Assembly: GCF_008017535.1 (NCBI RefSeq)
Contig: NZ_VRUA01000010.1
Span: 1-64,000 of the forward strand
Direction of reading: 5' to 3'
Source of the DNA: Ottowia flava
Lineage (GTDB): Bacteria > Pseudomonadota > Gammaproteobacteria > Burkholderiales > Burkholderiaceae_C
Length of the DNA: 64,000 nt
Below are positions 25,305 to 33,525 of this stretch, in pieces. The notes below the pieces were generated by a model, which was given only the letters and a program-made list of their open reading frames with translations, ran no database searches and had not been told where the DNA came from. The translations under genes were made by a program, and so were the position numbers. Every line of letters starts with the position of its first letter. Within the stretch, counting starts at the first letter, position 1.

Positions 25305-26298
25305 CCACTTTCTGGTCAATAACCCCGAACAACGTGTGGCCATCCCGTCCCTTCATCTCAATGCGCAGGCGGTCGCCGAACTTCATGTAGTCGGTCGTCG
25401 CCGCACCGTCCTGCAACGTTTCCATGGCGCGCCTTTCAGCGATGCAGCCATAGCCCTTGGGCCATTCGCGGCGGCCGTTCTGCTCAACGCCGGGGTTGCT
25501 GACGGTGCCGCTGCCGACGATGGTGCCCGCACGCAGGCGGCGGGTGCGCGCGGCGTGGGCGATCAGTTCGCCAAAGTGAAAGCGCATATCGGGCCCGGCG
25601 TCGCACATCCCGACCTTGCGGCCGTTCCAGCTGGTTTGCAGCGTCAGGTGCACGCGGCCGTCCTGCCAGGCGTCGCCCAACTCGTCGGGCGTGACCGCCA
25701 CCGGGCTGAAGGCGGTGGAAGGCTTGCCCTGCACCAGGCCGAGCCGTGTTTCGACCTCGCTCGCGATGAGATGGCGCAGGCTGACGTCGTTGGCCAGCAT
25801 CAGCAGGCGCACGGCGTCCAGCCCCTGGTCGGGGGTGACGCCCATGGGCACGTCGGCGGTGATCACAGCCAGTTCGGCTTCGAAGTCGATGCCGAAGGCT
25901 TCGGCGCTGACCAGGATGTCGTCGCATGCGCCCAGCAGGTCGTCGCTGCCACCCTGGTACATCAGCGGCTCGGTGTAAAAGCGCTCAGGCACGTCGCTGC
26001 GGCCGGCGGCACGCACCAACTCGACATGGTTCAAATACGCCGAGCCGTCCAGCCACTGATAGGCGCGTGGCAGCGGCGCCATGCACTGCGCGGGGTCGAA
26101 CGGAAAGGCGTGCCGGGCGCGGCCCTGGTTGAGCGCATCCGACACGTCCTGCAGCTGCGGCGCGATGAAGTTCCAGTCGTCCAGCGCCTGCTGCAGGCGC
26201 CCGGCAATGCCGGTGGCGAAATGCGCAGTGCCCAGGTCGCGTGAGACGACGATCAGCTGACCGTCGCGCGAGCCGTCTTTCAAAGTGGCCAGTTTCAT
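25288..26298 (-). CDS. Fumarylacetoacetate hydrolase family protein
   Basis: 336 residues of the FAH family (hydrolases and decarboxylases of diketo acids). The metal site is visible as E140 and E142 in IDFEAELAVI with D171 in LANDVSLR; GTIVGSGTVSNPG is the substrate-loop motif and CIAERRAMETL follows. It is longer at the N-terminus than HpaG-type enzymes and is closer to two-domain FAH proteins. ATG at 26298 is chosen (MKLATLKDGSRDG is the family start). It is transcribed toward a TctC protein. Substrate unknown. Confidence 0.88.
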   Translation of the reverse strand: MKLATLKDGSRDGQLIVVSRDLGTAHFATGIAGRLQQALDDWNFIAPQLQDVSDALNQGRARHAFPFDPAQCMAPLPRAYQWLDGSAYLNHVELVRAAGRSDVPERFYTEPLMYQGGSDDLLGACDDILVSAEAFGIDFEAELAVITADVPMGVTPDQGLDAVRLLMLANDVSLRHLIASEVETRLGLVQGKPSTAFSPVAVTPDELGDAWQDGRVHLTLQTSWNGRKVGMCDAGPDMRFHFGELIAHAARTRRLRAGTIVGSGTVSNPGVEQNGRREWPKGYGCIAERRAMETLQDGAATTDYMKFGDRLRIEMKGRDGHTLFGVIDQKVVQYTP

Positions 26299-26506
26299 GG
26301 GGAATTTGCCCGAATGCTCGAACGGCACGGGCCCGTCCCGACCGTGAAATAAGCGGCTGGCGAGCGCCGCCGCGTGCGCAGAAAATGATACAGGGGATGC
26401 ACGTCGTCACGCGTAGGCCTGCTGGCCCACCCACCGATGCCCCCGCTTCCTTTGAACCAACGCCAGACGGAAGTCCCGCTTTCACCGCTGCTTCGGCCCT
26501 ACGCCC

Positions 26507-27613
26507 GTGCCCCGTTTCGCCAACACCCGCCCTTCCTCGCCATGGCTGCGGCTGGTGGCCGTGGTCGTGCTGGCGCACGCGGCGGTGCTGACCGCGCTGT
26601 CGTCACCCCCGCGAACGAACGCGCCGAGCAGCACCCTGTACTGGTCCACCCGATCGGTCGCGCAGCCACCCGCGCAAGCGCACGAGGCGGCCGCCCAAGC
26701 CGCCGCTGAGCCGGCGGTGGCGCGACCAGCTGCGCTTGCACAACGGGCAACGCGCGCCCGGGCCAACCCAGCGAGCACGCGCCGCGCAGCAACGCCCCAC
26801 CGCCTGGCACGGCCAGCGGATGGTGCCCTGGCCGCGCCTGGGCGCTCGGTCTCGGCAGCACCGCGGCCAACGACCACCCAGTCTGTCGCTGCAGCTGCCG
26901 GCACCGATGCGCCCGTCGATGAACCTGCGACGGCCGCGCCCGCAGCCGGCGCCACCGAGCTGCCCCGCGTGCAGGTCGCGCAGGCGGCCACGCTCACCTA
27001 CGCGGTGACCGGCACAGCGCGAGGCCAGCCGGTCGACACCCGATCAGAACTCCGCTGGCAACCCGCAGGGGGCCACTACGAAGCCGAATGGCGCACGCTG
27101 GCCGACGGCCCGCGTCCGGCACACCGCTGGCACAGCCAGGGCCTGGTCACCAGCGTCGGCCTGATGCCGGAACGCTTTGCCGAACGGACGCGCGCTGAGC
27201 GCGCAGCGCATTTCGATGCCGCGGGTGGCCGCGTGCGGTTCAGCGCCAATACGCCCGACGCTCCTTGGTCGCCCGGTGGCCAGGACCGGCTGAGCGCCGT
27301 GCTGCAGCTGGGCGCGCTGCTGGCCGCCGCGCCCGAACGGTACCCTCCGGGCAGCCGGCTCAGCCTGCAAATCACGGGCGCACGCGACGCTGCAGTGCGG
27401 GAATGGACTGTGCAAGTAGACGAGGTTCTCACCGTTGACGGCCAACCCGTGCCCTGCGCCGTGCTGATGCACCAACCTGAGCGCCCCTACGAACCCGCTG
27501 TCACCCTGTGGTTGGCGCGGCCCTGGCATTACCTGCCCGCGCGCCTGCGCCAGACATTCGCGCAGGCCGACACCGTGGAGCACAGCCTGCAGAATCTCGC
27601 GCTACAACCCTGA
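26507..27613 (+). CDS. DUF3108-family membrane-anchored protein
   Basis: 368 residues, GTG start. An N-terminal membrane span (about 13-32, LRLVAVVVLAHAAVLTALSS) leads into a low-complexity Ala/Pro/Arg linker (50-150), then a beta-rich DUF3108 domain (about 155-368) beginning LTYAVTGTARGQPVDTRSEL and ending LRQTFAQADTVEHSL. The layout resembles TonB-like proteins with a periplasmic domain on a stalk. DUF3108 has no established function. The linker is long and probably disordered. Confidence 0.8.
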   Translation: MPRFANTRPSSPWLRLVAVVVLAHAAVLTALSSPPRTNAPSSTLYWSTRSVAQPPAQAHEAAAQAAAEPAVARPAALAQRATRARANPASTRRAATPHRLARPADGALAAPGRSVSAAPRPTTTQSVAAAAGTDAPVDEPATAAPAAGATELPRVQVAQAATLTYAVTGTARGQPVDTRSELRWQPAGGHYEAEWRTLADGPRPAHRWHSQGLVTSVGLMPERFAERTRAERAAHFDAAGGRVRFSANTPDAPWSPGGQDRLSAVLQLGALLAAAPERYPPGSRLSLQITGARDAAVREWTVQVDEVLTVDGQPVPCAVLMHQPERPYEPAVTLWLARPWHYLPARLRQTFAQADTVEHSLQNLALQP

Positions 27614-27776
27614 AAATACGCTGAAAGTGTGCATTTTTGAGCGTGATGCAGGCACAACGTGCTTGGCTGACACCCGCTGTAGGCGCTGCCGTACACCTTG
27701 AAAAGGGCTCGCGCGTTCTTATGTATGCAGGGCGCGAAATCCCTTCGCACCCACCCGAGAAAGGCTCAACCCAACG

Positions 27777-28058
27777 ATGAACACGCTCTACGACTCCGAC
27801 AGCTTCGCGGTCGTCCACCTGCTGCCCGAGGCGCCCGACAGCGCCGAGTTGCCCGCGGGTACACCAGCGCTGGCGCGCCACGGATTCGAGATCGTGGACA
27901 AGCGTTCGGGCAAAGAGGTTTACCTGGACGGCCTGTGGGCCGAAATGTTCCAGCAGCGCATCGCCGCCTGGCAGGAAAGCACGCCCACCCAGGAAGAGGT
28001 AGAAGACACGCTGGAAGGCTACGCCGAGCTGGCGCAGAACCCGGTCGTGGTGCACTGA
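27777..28058 (+). CDS. DUF3567-family small protein
   Basis: 93 residues of the DUF3567 family, restricted to betaproteobacteria: MNTLYDSDSFAVVHLLPE, HGFEIVDKRSGKEVYLDG, and a C-terminal LEGYAELAQNPVVVH. Acidic, soluble and without known function; such proteins are single-copy and conserved in the order. Followed by a strong terminator. AGAAAGG precedes the ATG. Confidence 0.9.
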   Translation: MNTLYDSDSFAVVHLLPEAPDSAELPAGTPALARHGFEIVDKRSGKEVYLDGLWAEMFQQRIAAWQESTPTQEEVEDTLEGYAELAQNPVVVH

Positions 28059-28099
28059 CCCGCCGACGCGGCTGCTCTGGTCGCACTGGACTTTCATTG

Positions 28100-28130
28100 A
28101 AGACCCGCCCTTTGGCGGGTCTTGTCTTTT
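28100..28130 (+). terminator. Rho-independent terminator after the DUF3567 gene
   Basis: A perfect 10-bp stem AAGACCCGCC/GGCGGGTCTT with loop CTTT, followed by GTCTTTT. Confidence 0.9.
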
Positions 28131-28163
28131 CAGCGCCCGAAACCTGATGTCATGATTGCTTCT

Positions 28164-28220
28164 GTATTGATAGCTGCCTGCGCAAGCAGGTGTAGCGCTA
28201 ACGGGTTATTTGATGTCGAT
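28164..28220 (+). repeat. R1 repeat, full copy
   Basis: Reads ATTGATAGCTGCCTGCGCA, AGCAGGTGTAGCGCTA then TTATTTGATGTCGAT, a good R1 in the gap before chaN. Confidence 0.8.
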
Positions 28221-28310
28221 TTTCACCATCCGATCACCTAACGGCGCGGCGCGCTGACCGCGGCTCCCCGCAGCGGCAGCCAGGCGGTCTCGCGCCGCAT
28301 CTCGCACAGG

Positions 28311-28316
28311 TACGAT
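28311..28316 (+). promoter_or_regulatory. -10-like hexamer 6 nt before chaN
   Basis: TACGAT followed by GCCCGC and the ATG at 28323. No Shine-Dalgarno is present, so a leaderless message is likely. Confidence 0.35.
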
Positions 28317-28322
28317 GCCCGC

Positions 28323-29189
28323 ATGCGTCACCGTCCCGCCCCGCTCCGGACCGCTGCCTACGGCTTACTCTGCGCCACGCTCACCGCCTGCGCCACGCTG
28401 CCCGCACCACCGCTGACGCCGCCCGAATCCGAGCGCTTGGGCAGCCTGCTGCCGGCCGACGCGCTGCTGATCGGTGAACAGCACGATGCCCCCGCCCACC
28501 AGCAGTTGGAGCGCCAAGTCGTGCAATGGTTGGCCGACCGCGGCGCGCTGGCGGCCGTGGCGATGGAGATGGCCGAGCGCGGCCACAGCACCGCCGATTT
28601 GCCGCGCGCTGCCAGCGCCACGCAGGTGCGCCGCGCCCTGGCCTGGGACGACGCCGGCTGGCCGTGGAAGCGCTACGGCCCGGTCGTCATGACCGCCGTG
28701 CGCGCCGGCGTGCCGGTGCTGGGCGCCAACCTGCCGCGCAGTGGCCTGCGCGCCGCCATGCAGAACGCCACGCTCGACCAGCTGCTGGCGCCGCCCATGC
28801 TGGCCGAGCAGGAGCGGCGCATCCGCGAAGGCCATTGCAACTTGCTGCCAGACCGCCAGATCCGCCCGATGGCGCGGGTGCAGATCGCGCGCGACCAGGC
28901 GATGGCCGAGACCGTCAGCGCCGCGCGCCAACCGGGGCGCACCGTGCTGCTGGTGGCGGGCAATGGCCATGTGCAGCGGGGGCTGGGCGTGCCGGTGCAC
29001 CTCTCCAAAGAAACTCGATCAAAAGTGCTCTCAGCCCAATCCGAGTCTGCGCAAGCAGCTACTGAAAACAGAGCGCTCAGCAACACCGCGCAGCCTGCGG
29101 AGGCAGCCGATCTGCGCTGGCCGACACCCCCTGCGCCACCGCGCGACCATTGCGCCGAACTGCGGCAGGTCATGCCCGCCGCCCGATGA
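28323..29189 (+). CDS. ChaN-family heme-uptake-type lipoprotein with an R1 insertion
   Basis: 288 residues. The signal peptide ends in a lipobox (TLTAC, Cys at 23), so it should be membrane-anchored. The ChaN/PhuW domain shows ALLIGEQHDAPAHQQLE, AVAMEMAERGHS, VPVLGANLPRSG, REGHCNLLPD and VLLVAGNGHVQRG. Relatives bind heme. Residues about 230-251 are nonconserved and encoded by an R1 copy just after VPVHLS. The final segment ends RDHCAEL as usual. Followed by a long hairpin shared with the convergent gene. Confidence 0.85.
   Translation: MRHRPAPLRTAAYGLLCATLTACATLPAPPLTPPESERLGSLLPADALLIGEQHDAPAHQQLERQVVQWLADRGALAAVAMEMAERGHSTADLPRAASATQVRRALAWDDAGWPWKRYGPVVMTAVRAGVPVLGANLPRSGLRAAMQNATLDQLLAPPMLAEQERRIREGHCNLLPDRQIRPMARVQIARDQAMAETVSAARQPGRTVLLVAGNGHVQRGLGVPVHLSKETRSKVLSAQSESAQAATENRALSNTAQPAEAADLRWPTPPAPPRDHCAELRQVMPAAR
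29011..29073 (-). repeat. R1 repeat inside the ChaN-family gene
   Basis: Minus strand reads TTTTCAGTAGCTGCTTGCGC then AGA ... GGGCTGAGAGC ... TTTTGATCGAG. In frame; encodes residues 230-251. Confidence 0.75.
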
Positions 29190-29202
29190 CGCAACGCACC
29201 AA

Positions 29203-29234
29203 CAACAACGCCGGGCAACTGCCCGGCGTTGTTG
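29203..29234. terminator. Bidirectional hairpin between convergent genes
   Basis: Perfect 14-bp stem CAACAACGCCGGGC/GCCCGGCGTTGTTG with loop AACT, between the ChaN gene and the YXWGXW gene. No long T-run on either side, but stability and position indicate termination for both. Confidence 0.65.
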
Positions 29235-29285
29235 TGGGTGCCGCGGTGGCGCGCCCTGTCTGGCACGCCCCGCCGCTTTCACGCC

Positions 29286-29783
29286 TTAGCGGCGGTACGG
29301 GTTGTCCGGCTGGCGGTCGTAGCGGTTGGGCACGCCGTCGCGGTCGCGGTCACCACGGTTGTCGGCGCGGCCCGGGCGACGGTCGTAGCGGTCCGGGATG
29401 CCGTCGCGGTCACGGTCACGCCAGCGCGGGCCGTTCGCGTAACCAGGGACCGGGCTGCGGTCCCAGCGGGCGGCCTGGTAGGCCCAGCCATTCCCGTGGC
29501 GCTGCCACGCCGGCGGCACGTAAGCGTAGCCCGGACGCTCGCGCATCCAGTAGCCGCGCGTCCACACGTAGTTGCCGTGGCGGTATTCGTAGTGCCCCGG
29601 CGCCCACACATAGCCTGCGCGCGGCGCTGGCACCATCGCGTGTGCCGGCGGCGGCGGCGGGCCGATCTGCACGTTGACGTAGGCCTGAGCGTGGGCCGTG
29701 CCGGCGGCGCCCAGGGTCAGTGCGCCGACGGACAGCGCGGTGGCGGCCCATACGGCCGCGCGGCGGGAGATTCGGTTCGTCAT
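29286..29783 (-). CDS. Secreted YXWGXW-repeat protein with an Asp/Arg-rich calcium-repeat-like tail
   Basis: 165 residues. Signal peptide (about 1-32, cleaved near AHAQ). The mature part has the aromatic repeats YVWAPGHYEYRHGNYVWTRG and WMRERPGYAYV seen in YXWGXW proteins. The last 45 residues contain two near-identical units, DRDRDGIPDRYDRRPG and DRDRDGVPNRYDRQPD, resembling thrombospondin type 3 / calcium-binding D-x-D-x-DG loops but with arginine between the acids. ATG at 29783 has AAAGGA upstream; the upstream GTG would overlap that site. A cell-envelope role is likely; nothing more can be said. Confidence 0.8.
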   Translation of the reverse strand: MTNRISRRAAVWAATALSVGALTLGAAGTAHAQAYVNVQIGPPPPPAHAMVPAPRAGYVWAPGHYEYRHGNYVWTRGYWMRERPGYAYVPPAWQRHGNGWAYQAARWDRSPVPGYANGPRWRDRDRDGIPDRYDRRPGRADNRGDRDRDGVPNRYDRQPDNPYRR

Positions 29784-29907
29784 GGTTCGCGTTCCTTTCA
29801 CGAAGTAGCGACAACCTCATGGTGCGCCGGCTGCGTCAAGGCTGTGCAAACCGCTTGCAAAGTTCGGTACACAAGCGTTGCGGCCAGGGGGAGCGACCCA
29901 ACCAAAT

Positions 29908-29943
29908 CGGCCTTTTCGTCGTTTTTTCACAACGAAAAGGCCG
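29908..29943 (-). terminator. Terminator-like hairpin after the carboxylase gene
   Basis: A perfect 12-bp stem CGGCCTTTTCGT/ACGAAAAGGCCG with a 12-nt loop, 20 bp past the carboxylase stop on the minus strand. The tail ATTTGGTTG is only modestly T-rich. Confidence 0.6.
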
Positions 29944-29963
29944 GATTTTCAGGCTCGCCCGAG

Positions 29964-32900
29964 CTACCAGGCGTCAACAAACGGCTTGGTCGGCCCCAGC
30001 GGCGCGGTGCAGCCGTCCAGCCCGCGCGCCAGCCACGCGCGCGTGTCAGCCGGGTCGATCACGGCGTCGATCTCCAGCGTCTGCGCCATCGCCATGGCCT
30101 CGCCGTTGGCGTACTGCTTGGCCAGCAGCTGGTCGAACAGCGCATCGCGCTGCGGGCCGGCGGGCACGGCTTCCAGCTCTTTGCGGAAGCCTAAGCGCAC
30201 CGCGCCTTCCAGCCCCATGGCGCCGAATTCGCCGGTGGGCCAGGCGACGTTGAAGACCGGCGCGTCGAAGCCGCCCGCCGTCATCGCCTGCGCGCCCAGG
30301 CCGTAGCCCTTGCGCAGCACGATGGCGAAGTACGGCACGCGCAGGTGCGAGGCGATCATGAGCATGCGGCTGGTGTGGCGCACCTGGGCCTGCGTTTCGA
30401 TCTCCGGCCCGACCATGAAGCCCGGGGTGTCGACGAGCGCAACGATCGGCAGGCCGTGCGCATTCGCCAGTTGCATGAAGCGCGCCGCCTTGTCCGCTGC
30501 GTCGGGGTCGATGGCGCCGCCCAGGTGGTGCGGGTTGTTGGCCAGCACCGCGACCGGCCGGCCTTCCACACGCGCCAGGCCCGTGACCATGCCGGCGCCA
30601 AAGCCGGCGCGCAGCTCCAGCCAGCTGCCGCTGTCAAACAAGCCGCGCAGCACGGCGCGCACGTCGTATACGCGCAGGCGGTTTTCGGGAATCGCGTGGC
30701 GCAGCAGGCGCTGGTCGTCGCACTGCCAGTCCGCCACCGCACCCTGGAAGTAGCTGAGGTACTGGCGCGCCACGGCGACGGCTTCGGCCTCGTCCTGCAC
30801 CAGCACGTCGATCACGCCGCTGGCGCTTTGCACGGCCGACGGGCCGATCTGCTCGGGTGCGAACGTGCCCAGGCCGCCGCCTTCGATCATGGCGGGGCCG
30901 CCCATGCCGATGTTGCTGGCGCGCGTGGCGATGATGGTGTCGCAGCAACCCAGCAGCGCGGCGTTGCCGGCGTAGCAGCGGCCGTGCACGATGCCGACCA
31001 CCGGCACCACGCCCGACAGCGCCGCGAAGTCGCTGAAGGTGTGGTTGTTCAGGCCCGCCAGGATCGGCATGTCGACATCGCCCGGGCGGCCGCCACCGCC
31101 TTCGGCAAACAGCACCAGCGGAATGCGCAGCTGGTGTGCCACTTTCAGCAGCCGGTCCTTCTTGTGGTGGTTGCGCCAACCCTGCGTGCCGGCCAGCACG
31201 GTGTAGTCGTAAGCCATGATGGCGCAGCGCGAGCGCTCGGGGCCGAACAGCTTTTCGTTGACGCTGCCGACGCCGGTCACCATGCCGTCGGCCGGCGTGT
31301 TGGCGACCAGGTCTTCCAGCGTGCGGCGGCTGCGCTGCGCGGCAATCGCCAGCGCCCCGTATTCAATGAAGTTTCCGCTTCTGGCCGGTGTCACGCTTGC
31401 GCGGCCAGCTTCGGTATCGATAGCGTCACCCAATTCGCACAGGTCGGCGATGTTGGCGCGCGCGCTGCGCCCACCCTGCGCGTGGCGCTTGGCCATCGCG
31501 GCCTGGCGGTTGGCGTCCAGGGTGAATGCGTGGCGGTCGATGACGCGCTGCAGGTCGGCGCGCGGCGTGTCCAGATCCAGCGCCTGTTCGGCCTCGGTCG
31601 CGCTGTGTACGGCATCCACCGGCTCCAGCCGCACCAGCGCCTGGCCTTCGACCAGAAAATCGCCCGCTTGCGCCGCCAAGGCGAGCACGCGGCCGGCGCT
31701 GGGCGCGTGCAGCAGGTGCTCCATCTTCATGGCCTCCAGCACGCCTAGCTGCGCGCCGGCGGGCACGACGTCGCCCACGTCCACTTCCCAGGCCACCAGC
31801 TTGGCGGCCATGGGCGCGCGCACCAGCGCCGTGCCGTCGGTCGGCTCGGCTTCGGTCTCGGCGACGGCTTGTGTGGCGGCGCTGGGCACCGGCGCGCTGG
31901 CGTCGGCGAAGGCCTGCGCGGCGTCCAGCAGGCTGGGCAGCTCGCGCTCGACAAAGCGATTGTCGACGGCGTTGGTTGCGGTCTCCCGCCGGTCGGCCAG
32001 GGCGCGCAGCAGCGGCAGGTTGGTGGCCACGCCGGCGATGCCGAATTCGGCCAACGCACGGTGCGAGCGGCGCAGCGCCGCGCCGAAGTCGGCGCTGGGG
32101 TGGTGCACGATCAGCTTGGCCAGCAGCGTGTCGTAGTGCGGCGACGGCTGCAGGCCGGCGCGGCCGTGCGTGTCCACGCGCACGCCCGGCCCGCTGGGCA
32201 AATCAAAGCGCTGCAGCGTGCCGCTGGCCGGGCGCGCCTGGCCGTCCGCCGTCAGCGTTTCGGCGTTGATGCGCCACTGGATCGCGTGGCCGCGCACGGG
32301 CACCGGCGTGCCGGGCGCCAGGCCCAGCTCGGCCAGCGTGCGGCCTTGCGCCACGCCCAGCTGCAGCTGCACCAGGTCCAGGCCGGTGACGGCTTCGGTG
32401 ATGGTGTGTTCGACCTGCAGGCGCGCATTGGCCTCAATGAACACAAATGGCAAGGATATGGCCCCCACGCTCCCAGCTTCGCGTGGTTCGCTGCCCCCCG
32501 CGGGGGCGCTCGCCGCCTTGGGGCGGCCCGGCGGCGGCTCGAGTGCTCTGTCGTCCACCAAAAATTCGAACGTGCCCAGGCTGCGATAGCCCACAGCGCG
32601 CGCCATGCACAGCGCGGCCTCGCTGATCTGCTGGCGCAGCGCGTCGGGCAGGGTCGGGCTGGGGGCGATTTCCACCAGCTTTTGAAAGCGCCGCTGCAAG
32701 GTGCATTCGCGCTCGCCCAGCGCGATGACCTGGGCGCCATCGCCAACCACCTGCACCTCGATGTGGCGCGCGCGCGGCATGAAGCGCTCGACGTACACGC
32801 CTTCGACGCCGAAGGCGGCCCTGGCTTCGGAGCGGCAGCGCATCCAGCTGGGCGCGACGTCTTCGGCGCGCTCCACCACGCGCATGCCGCGGCCACCGCC

Positions 32901-33401
32901 ACCGCCCACGGCCTTGATGATCATGGCGGCGCCGTCGGCCGCCTGTTCGGCAAAGAAGGCCTCGGCCTCTTGCAGCGACACCCCGTGGTCGATCCCGGGC
33001 ATGCAGGGCACGCCATGCTCGGCCGCCAGCGCGCGGGCGCGTGCCTTGTCACCAAACAGCGCCAGTTGCTCCGGCTGCGGGCCGATGAAGACCAGCCCCG
33101 CGTCGGCGCAGGCGCGGGCAAAGTCGGCCTGTTCGCTCAGAAAACCCCAGCCCGGGTGCACCGCGTCCACACCTTTCGCTCGCGCGATGGCGATAACGGC
33201 GGCCGCGTCCAGGTAGGCGGCCGGGCCGCTGGCGGCCAGCGCCACGGCCTCGTCGGCCAGTTGCACGTGCAGGGCTTGCGCGTCGTCCTGCGCGTAGACC
33301 GCCACGCTGGCGATGCCGGCGTCGCGCAGGGCATGGATCAGGCGCACCGCGACCTCGCCCCGGTTGGCGATCAAGACTTTGTGGAAGGTGGGAGAGGTCA
33401 T
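29964..33401 (-). CDS. Three-domain biotin-dependent acyl-CoA carboxylase (BC-BCCP-CT fusion)
   Basis: 1145 residues joining the parts that usually occur as separate subunits. Biotin carboxylase (about 1-500): KVLIANRGEVAVRLI, KAVGGGGGRGM, FIEANARLQVEHT. Biotin carrier (about 525-597) with biotinyl-lysine K559 in LEAMKMEHL. Carboxyltransferase (about 620-1145): GRCYAGNAALLGCCD, NIGMGGPAMIEGGG, VDTPGFMVGPEIE and YGLGAQAMTAGGF. It probably carboxylates acetyl-, propionyl- or a related CoA. Two foreign stretches interrupt it: residues 286-314 from a GC-rich element and 660-680 from R1. Next to an acyl-CoA ligase, a binding protein and a TetR regulator, so likely catabolic. Confidence 0.93.
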   Translation of the reverse strand: MTSPTFHKVLIANRGEVAVRLIHALRDAGIASVAVYAQDDAQALHVQLADEAVALAASGPAAYLDAAAVIAIARAKGVDAVHPGWGFLSEQADFARACADAGLVFIGPQPEQLALFGDKARARALAAEHGVPCMPGIDHGVSLQEAEAFFAEQAADGAAMIIKAVGGGGGRGMRVVERAEDVAPSWMRCRSEARAAFGVEGVYVERFMPRARHIEVQVVGDGAQVIALGERECTLQRRFQKLVEIAPSPTLPDALRQQISEAALCMARAVGYRSLGTFEFLVDDRALEPPPGRPKAASAPAGGSEPREAGSVGAISLPFVFIEANARLQVEHTITEAVTGLDLVQLQLGVAQGRTLAELGLAPGTPVPVRGHAIQWRINAETLTADGQARPASGTLQRFDLPSGPGVRVDTHGRAGLQPSPHYDTLLAKLIVHHPSADFGAALRRSHRALAEFGIAGVATNLPLLRALADRRETATNAVDNRFVERELPSLLDAAQAFADASAPVPSAATQAVAETEAEPTDGTALVRAPMAAKLVAWEVDVGDVVPAGAQLGVLEAMKMEHLLHAPSAGRVLALAAQAGDFLVEGQALVRLEPVDAVHSATEAEQALDLDTPRADLQRVIDRHAFTLDANRQAAMAKRHAQGGRSARANIADLCELGDAIDTEAGRASVTPARSGNFIEYGALAIAAQRSRRTLEDLVANTPADGMVTGVGSVNEKLFGPERSRCAIMAYDYTVLAGTQGWRNHHKKDRLLKVAHQLRIPLVLFAEGGGGRPGDVDMPILAGLNNHTFSDFAALSGVVPVVGIVHGRCYAGNAALLGCCDTIIATRASNIGMGGPAMIEGGGLGTFAPEQIGPSAVQSASGVIDVLVQDEAEAVAVARQYLSYFQGAVADWQCDDQRLLRHAIPENRLRVYDVRAVLRGLFDSGSWLELRAGFGAGMVTGLARVEGRPVAVLANNPHHLGGAIDPDAADKAARFMQLANAHGLPIVALVDTPGFMVGPEIETQAQVRHTSRMLMIASHLRVPYFAIVLRKGYGLGAQAMTAGGFDAPVFNVAWPTGEFGAMGLEGAVRLGFRKELEAVPAGPQRDALFDQLLAKQYANGEAMAMAQTLEIDAVIDPADTRAWLARGLDGCTAPLGPTKPFVDAW
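31361..31424 (-). repeat. R1 repeat inside the fused carboxylase gene
   Basis: Minus strand reads GCTATCGATACCGAAGCTGG, CCGCGCAAGCGTG ... GGCCAGAAGCGG ... ATTGAAT. In frame; encodes about residues 660-680, at the start of the carboxyltransferase part. Confidence 0.75.
32461..32545 (-). repeat. GC-rich insert in the biotin carboxylase domain
   Basis: Minus strand contains GGGCCGCCCCAAGGCGGC, GAGCGCCCCCGCGGGGGGC and GCTGGGAGCGTGGGGGC, strongly self-complementary. It encodes a Pro/Ala/Gly stretch (about residues 286-314) that splits the conserved FEFLVDD ... FVFIEANARLQVEH of the ATP-grasp domain. The frame is kept. Confidence 0.65.
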
Positions 33402-33407
33402 GGACTT

Positions 33408-33469
33408 GCTATCGTTGGAGTAGCTGCCTGCGCAAACAGCTGTAGGGCCAGAGGCCGATTTCTCTTAAA
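33408..33469 (+). repeat. R1 repeat, full copy
   Basis: Reads GAGTAGCTGCCTGCGCA, AACAGCTGTAGGGCCAGAGG, CCGATTTCTCTTAAA. Between the carboxylase start and the ABC binding-protein gene. Confidence 0.85.
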
Positions 33470-33525
33470 CTCTCGAAGCCTGCCGCATCCACCAGAGCGG
33501 GGGCGGCAGGCCTTCGGCGCCGGGT

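Noticed and set aside
27698-27722. TTGAAA ... TATGTA as a promoter for the DUF3567 gene
   Set aside because: The -10 match is poor and the spacing (16) suboptimal; not strong enough to list as a feature.
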